Origin: Campylorhamphus procurvoides
Lineage: Eukaryota; Chordata; Aves; Passeriformes; Dendrocolaptidae
Assembly (NCBI GenBank): GCA_013396655.1
Contig: WBMV01006503.1
Span: 1,007,896 to 1,071,895 of the forward strand
Direction: 5' to 3'
Length of the DNA: 64,000 nucleotides
The notes below the pieces were generated by a model. That model was not told the DNA's origin. It was given only the letters and a program-made list of their open reading frames with translations, and searched no databases. A program made the position numbers and the translations under genes. Positions 12,601-24,600 of the stretch are shown here, in pieces (positions within the stretch are counted from its first letter, which is position 1; each line of letters starts with the position of its first letter).

Positions 12601-15600
12601 GTATTCCAACTGCCTCACTGTATCGGACTGCTACAGTTTGCACTACCCATGAGAAAGCTGCAGCAGTGAAGACTAGCCCTCAGCAATGGGAGCACAAGCC
12701 AATTCGTGTGACTTGGACACAGGCAAGGGCTCAAGGCCCTGGCACTCTTCTATTTAGCAGCACAGACCCAAAAAATCACACTCACAGATGGTCTTAAAGA
12801 GATGGAACAATTTCACACTACCCCTCCTGTCAGTCATGAATTATGAATAACAAATTATACAATTAGGAAACAATGATATGATTGGTTCCCACAGCAGTTA
12901 CCGCTACTAAAAAATAAATGAAAGGACCTCTCAGGGGCACAGAACCTTAGATTTCAGACAAGTCTCCTTTCCCAGGGCAGATTTGCTGCTACATCACTTA
13001 TCCTTCCTGAAATGCTCAAAGACAACTGATGAAGTTCTGAAAGGGCTCCATAATGTCTAATTATAAAGGGGATGTCAGATTTGGGAGAGATGAGACAGGC
13101 CTTCACAACCTACAAAACAGGCAAACCAATGTGGGAAACTGGCTTATCTCAGTACAGTAGGAAGGCTTGCTTAATTTGATCAATCATTTGCTAATGACTC
13201 CAACAGATTGTGAGATTTTAACTTAATGGAAATGAACAGGCAATTTTCTTGCCTTTGTTACAATAGCCAACAAAGCCATAAAGTCAAGCTCAGCTGGTCT
13301 GTATGTTAATAGGTGGTCCCTGAGCTTTGCTGAAATGGTCAAGGGAAGTGCCACAGACCAGACTAACTTTTGGGATTATTCACTTTGTCACACAATCAGG
13401 TCCACTTCCAGTCAGAGTCTGCACAATGGTCCTGTCTTTCTCCAGTGATCATCCTTGAATGAGTACACACAAGAACTTGTGTTTTTATTTCCCAAGTTTT
13501 CATAGCTTCCTGCTGACTGCTTCATTTCTCCATTAAATGAATACACTTCTTTTTAACACTTCCTTTAGAGGCATTGTAACCGACCAATTAAGGTTTGCAA
13601 AAGCTTTGAGGATCAGCATCAGCATTAAAAATGGTATGTTGGTTACACATGATTACACATCAACAGTTACCAATCTTAATAGAAACCCAAAGGAATTTTT
13701 ATATAGAACTTTTTTTCTTCCCTAAAACAAAAGTGGTTTCTGGTGGATCACAAAATAACCTAGATTCAAAATAGGATGGGAAGTGCTACCCCTGCCCTCT
13801 GTACACACACAACAGCCTGAGTCATCATTTCAAATGTGCAAGATCATCCAGGTACTACTGGATTAAAAGAACATCTTTCTGGCAGTGTTTACAAAATGTT
13901 TACCTTGGGGTAAAAAAAAAATTAATTAAAATACTTGGCATAGAGATAAATGACAGAACAGACTTTATATTTCCATAAAGTATATCCATTCTTTATTTGA
14001 CATATTCGGAGTTCAACTAGTTCTTTGAAAAGAACAGAAAAAAAAACTTACTTGTCAGTCATCATAATGGGTTGGTCATCAGCAAATTCTTCTGGTGCAG
14101 GTACAAACATACTGACTATACTGGGTGCTGACAGCAAGCTAGATTTTGTAGCACCTTAAGGCAATCAGGGAAAAAAATTAAAAAAAAGACAGAAAATCAC
14201 TAAACAGAAATCCAAAGTGCTTGAAGACCAGACTTCTAAAGAATATCCATAATGGCTTTACTGTGCCTAAAAATAAGAAATAAACCATTATCACAAAAGG
14301 ACACATAGCATACTCCTTGCTTCTGCCAGATTATTCCAATCACCTGACACTATCAATTAAAATAAATAAATAAATCTTTGGGGAAAAAATATAACAAATA
14401 ACAAAAATTCCAGGAAAGTGGACACAGGGAGAGCGAACGATTCTACAGTTGCTATGAGACTGGACATCAGATTTGCAGCCTTCCCCCACACTTTTGGAGA
14501 ATTAACTTCCCATAGTTCTCGGTAACATGAAGAAGGAACTAAGTTCATAAGTCTCAGAAACAGGTCATCCATCTATTCATACCCTTCCTAACAGAGCCAC
14601 AGGAGATAAACCAGGAAAGGACAGACGAAAGAAATAATTCATAAAGAGTTGAGAAATACTGAGAGCAGTGCAGGGCTGACCATTAGAAATGCTTTCCTTT
14701 GGAAGTCTTCACAGGTATCTTTATTTGTCAAAGCTGAGTTGTTCAGCTGCGGGCACAGACACTGATCATGCCAACGCACACAGTTCCCTTTGCCTTTGCA
14801 CTTTTTATGCACCTACTTCCTGATAGATGCTTGTTTTAATAGGAAAGGTTATGTATATTGGAAGATCCAAACTCTTGGCTTCTCAGAGTTCTGCTTTCCA
14901 GAATTAGAGCCATACAGGGTAGTCTGTCCAACATCTCTGCAGTACGGTGGTTTTTCTCCCTTGTTCCTTTTGCTTTCATTAAGGAAGCAACAGCAATTGC
15001 AAAAACACTCCCAAAAAACAACCAAACAAAACCAAACAACATAGAGAAAAGGCAACTCTCCAGCTAGTCTGATTGCTCAGAAAAACTCAAGAATAATCAG
15101 ACTGATTCATGAGCAAACAGAAACTTCAATCAAAGTTACTGTGATGTGTAAGTTACATCATTCATCTGCGATGTCTTATTATAAACACTGTCACTATGAC
15201 AAAACAAGAGATTCCATTCCTAAAGAAAAATATCTCTTGGTTGCCACATGCAGCTGACATGACAGAAACAGCATTAACTCCTGTTGTCATACAGTTCAGT
15301 TCCAGTAATGAATCCAGGGAGCTCAGATGGTAGACCTCACCAGTATCCATATAAACTGTCCCCCAGGAGCATCTCATTCTCAAGACCAATCTATGGAAAG
15401 TTCATTTTGTGAACCAATTTTTAAAAGAGTACCAAAGCCCTTTTGATGCCATTTCAACTACAGATTAAATAACTCATTATTGACTTTCTGGTTGCTTCAA
15501 TTCACATTTAATGTTAACATTAGCCTCTTCTGATAATATTTAACTATGGAAACAGAAGGAAACTTCTCTGCGTAAGGTTCAGATGGAATTTATTATGAGA

Positions 15601-18600
15601 TAATCCTGTTGTGGCAGGAAAAGCAAACTTAACATCAGCTTTCAGGTAAAATAATCTAAGAAGCTCACAGTGCTTCTGAAGTCAAAACATGTGGACTAAT
15701 GAGGCCTTTTCTCACAAGAATAGGACAAGTTTGCACCAAATATTTTACTATGCATGGAAACAAACATTTCTTTTACATACAGAGTTCAGGACTTCATAAT
15801 TGTCCCCTAAGATTTTACTGGATAGGAGCAGACATTTCAGAATATTCCAGTAATGTAGGACAACACCCAGAACACAAAGAATAGGAGCAGATTTTCAGAT
15901 ATTTCTAGCCAGGTTTTTCTTCCCCTCACAAATGCATAAAGATTCCTCTGCCATGACTTTGGAAGTTTCACTGTGATGTTCTCTAGATTTAAGTCCCATT
16001 GCAGTACACAAATTTTAAAAGCAGTCATAAGGCACATTACAATGCTTGAATAAGACTTAACTACTCAAAATAAAAATACCCTCTCTTGTTCACTGAACAG
16101 TAGGGAAAAACCATGATTTTGGCAAAGGAGGTAGGCCACTGCCCCACTGCAGGACTATAAGAAAGTATGGATGTACTTCAGCTGGAAGGGAGGGAAGTTT
16201 GTAAAGAAATGAGATTCTACCACACTCTGCATAGAGTCTTTTATTTCCAGGTTGACAGCCCAAACAAACACCAGAAGAAAGCCAGTACTTTCTTATCAGT
16301 TGTTCCTGTCTGAAATGAATGTCTTGTTTAATAATTGCCACATAACCTACATTCTGCAGGACAGTTGAGGGCTTTAAAACAGCTGAATGGAACACAAAAT
16401 TCAGCACCATTTCGTACTAACCATAAAACCTTCCTGGCAGTCTTGGCAAACAGAAAAGGCCAAAAGGACACTGAACTAACCTCTGATTCTTAGTGGTGGT
16501 CCCTCCAAGTCGGGGTTTAGGCAAACAGGGACATTGCACAGCCTCTTTCCATGTTGTATCTGCTCTGTGAATAAAGAAAGAATTTCAGGCTCCAAAACTA
16601 TGAATACAGCATCTGTCATCAGTCACCAGCACCACAAGCCTTAAACAGTTAAAACAAGACAAATACAACTGCTATTGAAAAAAAACCCAAAAGAGTTAAT
16701 TTTTTAAGCATAGAAAGGAAGGGGAGAGAAAGATGAAAGAAGTCTATAGAGAAAAAAGGACACAGATAACCCATTAACAAAACATTTTAGAAAAGTGTCA
16801 TTAAAAAGAAAAGGAAGATTCAACAAGATATGGAATACATAAGCCACAAGAAGAGAAAGAGACACTGTTTAGAATTACCAAAAGACTAGAAGTCAGACAT
16901 AGTTTGCACTGAAAGAAGCCAGGCATAAAATGATTTTATTTTATAGATAGCAAGCTTGAAAAAAGACTGGTTTGGAATAAGAAACAAAAGAGACACATGT
17001 TACATATCAATGTAATAAATTAATAAATTACTAAAGAATGCATGGACCAAACAAACATCATATACTTATGTGGGACGGCACTACTTCCTAGTTGGTATAT
17101 ATGAATATACCAAGTCATATTCTCATTTCTTAAAATTGTGGTGTGACATTGAAATTACAAATAGTCACACTGAGCATTTGTCCTGAAAAAAAGCCCCACT
17201 GTGGGAATAATAACTTCACTTTGAAGCTAGTGGTTGAACAAGAGACTGAGAGATGCAAAGCTTTCCAGAAAAGAACATTATCTTTTGCCACTCTATGCTT
17301 GGAGGCCTTTAGCTGAAATTAATGCTGGAGGGAAAAGTGATAGATGCTGTGAAGCTACTAGACTTGGAACAGGATTAACAAAACAGAGTTCCTAAATGGT
17401 TTTGAGTATTGACTTGTTCCTCTTAAATACAGGCTGACTACTTCTTGCACAACTAAAGCAACAACTTTTTAATCTTTAAAACCCTGTCTGAGAGACTAGG
17501 TGATTCAGCTAATTCTTCTCAATAAATAAACTTACCTGCTGATAGGACAAAACCTCCATTGTTATCATAGACAAATTCTGACCTTTATGATTTAAGGATC
17601 TGATGCTGAGCATGTTACTCAGCAGACTGCAATAGAAAGAATAATCCTGAACTATATACCACATCTTTCGCCACTCTTCAGCTACAAAATTTAGCTTGAT
17701 GGAACTTGATGCTGAAATCTAAATTAGGCAAAAATTTCAACTCAGCTGTCCAGAGCTGGTGGTGAGACATTCACTCAGCATGCTAGGTTCCACATAACGT
17801 TTTAAGCATTCTTGTCTCTGGATGCATCTGGATCTGCTAATAAATTCTTAAGAAGCACAACTGCATCCTGTCACTAACATCAGGATGGGCATAAAACATC
17901 TAGCATTTATGATAAACCAGAATGAATTACTTGCTTAGTGACATCTGCTATGAATTTGATCATAACTGAAAATGTTTTACAGAAGAAAAAAAAAGCAAAA
18001 CAAGTAATGAGCAAATTTTGTGCTTAACTCAGTTTTCATTGCTTTGCATTCATCTTAAAGGGAGAAAAAACAGTGAGTGAACAGAAACTTCATGTGTTCA
18101 GCATGAGCTGGCAGAAACTTCTCTAAAGAGAAACAAAATTGGCTGGTATAAAGGCACAACTCTGTGGTGTACCAACACCACTGTAAACACACATGCAAAT
18201 AAATGATTCCATGCACCAGGGATGAAATCCTATACCTAATGAAATCAACAGTGATACTTTCATTTCTTTCAATGAGGCCATGGAATAATCCAAGTAATAC
18301 GAAAATCTGTAGGCACACCACTGTACCACAGGGTCTACCTCCCAAATACGTAGCTATTCCAACTCATACCAGGTGAGAATCTTGTACTCATTATAAGATT
18401 TACTTTAGACTTTATATTGATTACATATCTGCAATAGTAGAAAAGAAATATTCCTATTTTTTAATGGATTGTTACACAGTACTTGGTTTATAAAATAAAA
18501 ATAAAGAACAATAAATGCAGCTCACCAGTATCCCAAGTGCTGATATTGTGGGGAGCACTAGACTGGTGTTCCAGCTGCCTCTTCATTAGCTGGTTCATTG

Positions 18601-21600
18601 TCAGAGCTCCCAAAGAGCCTCTTTTCATTTGTCTGAACTGAGCTGCAAGTCAGAAATGCAAAAGGATTTCAGGAGCTCAGACAACATTTAAAACTACTCT
18701 TATTTCCTGATCTTACAAGCCAGCATGATAAAAATATTGAAAGGACAATGACTGCCTGCTCTAAGGATCTTGCTTAAGTCAATATGCACCTTTCACACAA
18801 CTACACAGGGTACAATTCTGGCCTCAGTGCCATCAGTCAGAAGTGACTTGGATTCACTGTATCACCTGTCAGTGCCTTTTTGCCTCCAAATGGCATGAAA
18901 GTTCATCAGAACACTGGGTATCTGTGAAATGAAAGACACTACCCCAAAATTCCCACTCTGAAAGTCAATAAATGTATACTTGAATCTCACTCACATACAA
19001 CGTACCAAGAAAGGAAACCCAGTCTCCTCCCAGCAAAGTATGGATTACTGCTATGTTCATGCTCCCGGTAGGAAAACAAATTCACTGACACTGTGTACCA
19101 CCAGCACCCTTCTTGGGTGGCAAAACCTGAACATGACTCTTACATACCCACCACCCAGGCACAACACCTGCACATCCTGCTGGAGTGTGAAGGCAGCACA
19201 CCTTTGAGGATGAGACCCTTTTGTAACTTCACTGCCATTTTTCCTACATGGAGCTATCAAGCAGCAAGCATTCATTATTCCCCCACCCAACTATTTACTT
19301 CTTTAAAAGGATTGCTTTATGAGATATGTCTCACTGGATAATGCTCAAAATCAAAACAAAGTGACAAAGTGGATTTACACTTTAAGACTTTTTGTTCATG
19401 TCTATATGGTGCTTTAGGACCATGACTTAAATGATCTTAAAGATTGTTTCCCACCTAAATGATTCTTCACATTTTCTCTGCTTAAATTGAAGAAGAAGCA
19501 GACCATACACAATTCCTGACTTTCTTTTTTCTCCATTCATAAAAAAGTTCAGATTGAACGACCATACATTTGCTTGGACAATTGAGTCTGAGCAATAAAT
19601 TTCCACCATGGAAACTAAAATCACTCTTCACAGTATGAAGACAGAATTTTAAGGCCCTGCTTGAACAAGGCCTGTGAAACTGCTGACACAAATATCCAGG
19701 GAAGCTTTTAAAATGTTGCCTTAAGTACAAGTTTAACCGCTTTCCTCAACAGGGCCTTAATGCAAGGGCAACAAACTAAAATCTCTGAATTATTGTTTTC
19801 ATCTGCAACTACATTCAACATCATTAAAAAGAGCATTAACATAATATCCGGTAGTTCTGTTCTATGATTCCAAGCAGTACAAAACTAAGCTGTGAAATTA
19901 AACCCAGCATTTCACATTATTAACTGTGATAAAAAAGTACAGATAAGGGATAAATTACAGCTTTCAGAAAGCTCTGAAAGATTGAGTGCCTTCTGCTAAA
20001 CCTTCTCTACTCAGTTTCTATCAGAGACTAAAATTCAGAGTAAGCAGTGTACTCCCTAATAAAACAAATATGGGCCTTGAATAATAATAAACACAATGAC
20101 TACTTCAGTGGAAATCTGCAGACTGAAATTATTTTATTAGATGAATTAAGTTTTCCCTCATTATATCCTTTTTAATTACACCTTTTCAAAGCGCATTTAA
20201 ATTCTCTTTTTGGCCCAAGTACAAACCTCTACAGCATTTCTGCAAAGCAGTCCTGGGAAACTGAACTTGTGGAACTGAACCAGACCAAGAGACCATTCCA
20301 TATTTCACTTTTAAAAATTATATTGCTACTGCCTTTCACAGCAAATTAGAAGAAAAATAGAATTGCCATCGTTTCCATGGCAATGATTTTAAATAGATGC
20401 TTTATCACTTTATCAAGCATAGAATTTCCTGATAAAAGAACAGCAATTAATGTTAGAACTGACAAGACTGCTTGGAGTGAAGATGACTGTCAAAATAGAG
20501 AAAATTATCTCTTTGAATTTTCTTCACAGCTTTTCGCAATCATAATTAAAAAAATTTCATGCATATTTCACATAATCAGGCTATTGTTGAGCCGGTTTTG
20601 ATTTCCAGGATTATTTACCTGATTTCTCAAGGACAGCCATGATTTCAAACACTGATGAGTTATGAAGAAAAAATACAAACCCCAGAACACACCAATATAA
20701 AAACTGAAGAAAATCAGAGAGCTGCCAGCCTTTGAACAGTGCTGGAGCCAGGCTGATTGCTGCTACTTTTCATGACTATGACTGACTAGTGGCATAGGGA
20801 GGGAAGTTTTCTATTACCAGGTTTTCTACAAGAAACTTTAAAATCATGAGAAAATCAGTAACCTTCATACAGTAGTTGGCAACTCTTTCATTTGTTAACT
20901 AGTGATCTGATCAATCATCCCTCCATTCCTGTGGAACTCTCTACTCAAAAAGAGAAGTTAAAAGGCAAAATCTTCCTGTCACAGTCAGTGATATATGTTT
21001 TCTGTGGCAAGGCACTGGCTGTACAAGTAATGTTATCTATTTGTGTTACAAAAGTGTCTTGTGCTCATAGTCCTGATCAAGGCTTTAAATGCAAAGTACT
21101 GTAAAGACACACAGTAGATCACAACCATTTCAGCCAAAATGGACAAGAGACACAATGGAAGTATTCATATTCTTTTTCACAGCTGGAAACTGAGGCACAC
21201 AGAAAGAGAAAAGAAATATTTACATAGAATATGGGTTCAGTATCATACAGGTGCTATTCCCAGTTTCACAGAATCACAGAATATTCTGAGTTGGAAGGGA
21301 TCTACAGGAAATATCGAGTCCTATTTGTAATTGAATGGTTCATATGGGGATCAAACCCACAACCCTGGTGTTATTAGCACCATGCTCTAAACAACTGAGC
21401 CAATCTCAGTTTCCTATGTTGGTATTTACAGGAATTCCCAGCACTCAGTTAAACCCGAGAGAGATGGCTCTTAACTGGATCCTCTTCAGTTGTTTTAGCA
21501 AGTGACACCTGTATCATCAGGTGGCCAACAAATGTACTCTGACTATGAGATACAGATGACATGAGATGCTTGTGGGAAAACTGGAGAGGTAAGCTCTGAA

Positions 21601-24600
21601 TCAAAGCACTCAACCTGTGTGTCTAAAATAACATCTTCCTTTAATAGGCCAGTCACCTCTTCCAATCAAATCAGCAGACAATGAACTTTAAATGAAATTT
21701 AACATTTCTACAGCAATCCGAAATTGAAGTGCAGCAAGATAGTTGAGCTGAGGTAGCAGTTCACTAGTATCAAAGGAAATAATTTCTCCTCTCTTTTCTA
21801 CTAGTCAGAGTTCTGCCCCATCAGCCTTCAGATGTGTTATTTAACATTATTTAACCTTACCTAGATGGACACAGCCTTCGGAATTTTGTTAGTGTTCCAA
21901 GATGCCTTACCATATTATCTTCATCTGCTCTATTAAGCCATGAGTCATGCCTACTTGAGTCAACATAGTTCACTTTCAATTTAAACAGGTATGGGAGTCT
22001 CAGATAAACAGTTACCACATTTCAGTGAGCAGCTGAGGAAGTGGCATTCAAGGCATTTTACAAAAATTGCAAGAGATTTTTTCCTAAGGTACAGCAAGAA
22101 ATGTACCAAAGGCCATAGTAACAGCCCTGTGGAGTTCTCATCCTCTGCTTCTGTGCACTGACAGTTGACAATGCTTTAGTGAAATACTGCTTTTAGCTGC
22201 TACCTATTTTAATTCAAGAAAACCACATTTCTCAAACTTGCCATGTCACAACAGAAAATCTTGTAGCCACTAACTGATAAAAACCTGCTGACCATCACAG
22301 ATTTAACAAATCTAATTATATCCAACGCAGCTGTACTTTCAAGAATCAGTGAAATTCAGAGGAAGGAATTTAGCATACATGATATGCATTTGATGCATAA
22401 ATACAGTAACTTGGATTTAATCCTCAAGCCACAGGTAAACTTACTTGACATGGAAGAGTGACTACTTGTCTCTGGGACACCTGCTTCAAGGGTTGGTGCA
22501 GATGACGACTCTCTTGGCATTTCCAGTGTTGAAAGTCCTTTGGCAGCAGGATCTGCATGTGAAAATTGTGTTTAAATTCTCAGCATTTAGAATTAACAAG
22601 GTTTTTTCATCTCCTTTCTCCCTGGATGCCCTTTTCACATCAGTCACCCATACACCATCTGGCATTCCCAGCAGTTTTAAAAGGACTCACTGTGTGTGTC
22701 ATAAGAATTTTTATAGGGGCACAGGGAACTACTGCTCAAAATCACTTTTTAAAGGAGATTTCTGCCTACAGCCTTTAGAGCTCAGAACTAATAAATGTGC
22801 ACAGTTTGATTTTGATCCCACTCACAGAGTGATTATTGGAACAACCAACAAGGAAATAACAGAGGTACCACTGATGCAAATCTAGTTTAAGTGATGGCTT
22901 CACATCTTTTAAAAGCTTTATCTCCAACATGTCATCTGTTTTCATTCAAAAGCTTATTGATCCAGCAGTTGACCTCAAAGATTCATAAAGTTTCAGATTC
23001 TTTCACTAAAAAGGTTCCACTTGATATTTCAGAACTGGGACAGCCTTTCCAAGTAATTTCAAGGATGACAGTGTTAGTGACTGCAGGAAAAGTGGCCCTT
23101 ATTAATGGTGAAAGAAGCATCGAGTCTAACTGCACAATTCTTCTATTCCATGCTTTTCTAAGAACCTGTGTGAAAGGTTCAAAAGCACTCAGCTCTCTGT
23201 AGCTTTTAGAAAGCTCGGGTAGTTCTTCAGGTGACTAGAACCGAAAGTGGGACAACAAGCCTGAAACATAAAGGGAACAATGTAATTATGATTACACAGA
23301 GTGATTTCTCTTTGTGAAAGTGGAATATCATAATAAGAAATTATACTGTGGTTGTCTCTGAAGTAATTAAGAAAGAAGAAGGTCAGGAACACATAAATAT
23401 TCCCCCTCACTGCACTGGCAGAAAAGAACGGAGGCCTGAAGGAATCTATCCTTTTTTAGTCAGTATGTTAAAAAGACTGGTAAAATTCTAACAAATGAAA
23501 AACCAAAAACCAGCCACGCAATTGAAAATGCAGCAGCGTATGGTTTTTCAACCTGTTTGAGAGATCCAGTTGGAAACTGAGGAAACAAAAAAACCCTTAC
23601 TTTCTTTCCACATGAAAAAACTTAGTAACAAAACTTTGCATTGAAATCATCTGAAAAAATAGGGTACACAGAGGATTCCCCATGCTTGAATTTTAAATCT
23701 TTAACAAGCATGGGCCATGTAAACTTTGTGAATATCCAATACAAAGAAGGATTAAAAAAAAGGGTTTAGTGTAAAAAAAACAAAGTATGCGTGAATGTCT
23801 GATCCTAAATGAAAACTGTGGTTAATTTTCAGTGCATTTAGTTCTGAAGTCCATAGCCTGCTCAGCTTTGCACTTTGTGATCCATTCTGCTTCCCACTGT
23901 CTTATGCTGGCAAAAGACATAAAGACCAAAAATGACTGCACCAGAAGAGAATCAGTGTAGCATAGGCTAGATCAGCAGGATAAAAGGCACAGAAGTATGA
24001 CCATGGAGTTTCACTCACTAACTTCGATATCAGAATGAGTATTTTTGTCACTGAGCTCCACTTCCTTTTCAAATGGGCCCTCGCACTTGAATGAGATGTA
24101 TGATCAGCACATTCCTCATGAGAAACAAACACCTGAAAGCATTCAGCTAGCTGAGACCATGCCAGATGCCATATATATACACACCTCTCCCTATAAATAT
24201 ACACATCTTTCCTAAAACTGGTCTGTTACTAGAACCTTCACACAGTAATAAGCCTTTTGATTGGGTCAGTGAGCTCACCTGCCTCCTTCTGCTCTCCCAG
24301 CTTGTCAAGGATGTTAAAGGAAATGTCCAAGTATTCTCTCTGAATAGCACTCACAGCAATCTTCCTCTGCTTCCTCTGGCGAGGAACAATCTGAATCTTA
24401 AATTCTGACTCCTCAGTCTCCTCTTCTTGTTTCTGCTCTGTGTTTTGTTCAGTGTCAGACTCTGCATTGGTATCAAGTTTATCACTTTCTGTTTGCTTTT
24501 CAGAGTCTTCAGGGACTTTAATAAGGACTGTCTTTACATTTGGGCTTGGAATTGTTCCACTAGGTCTAATTTCCTCCACAGTGAGCTCCGAGTTATCATC

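Larger units (their letters stand above)
18643..22444 (-). other. UNC79: UNC79 intron E26-E27, 3.8 kb
   Basis: Holds the tRNA-Ile/CR1 SINE and, about 0.9 kb away, the palindromic RFX-like site within an AT-rich block (about 20100-20600). No extra exon seen. Confidence 0.7.

Noticed and set aside
16090..16410. Minus-strand 106-codon open frame upstream of E29 and downstream of E28
   Set aside because: E28 joins E29 exactly in the family sequence; this frame has no family resemblance.
21340..21406. A possible functional tRNA-Ile gene on the minus strand
   Set aside because: A box, anticodon AAT and B box are present, but the 5' acceptor stem is missing and the 3' side runs straight into a CR1 tail with octamers, so it is the head of a SINE.
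22445..22885. Plus-strand 146-codon open frame
   Set aside because: It overlaps E26 in antisense and continues into intron; no recognisable domain, no splice or promoter context.
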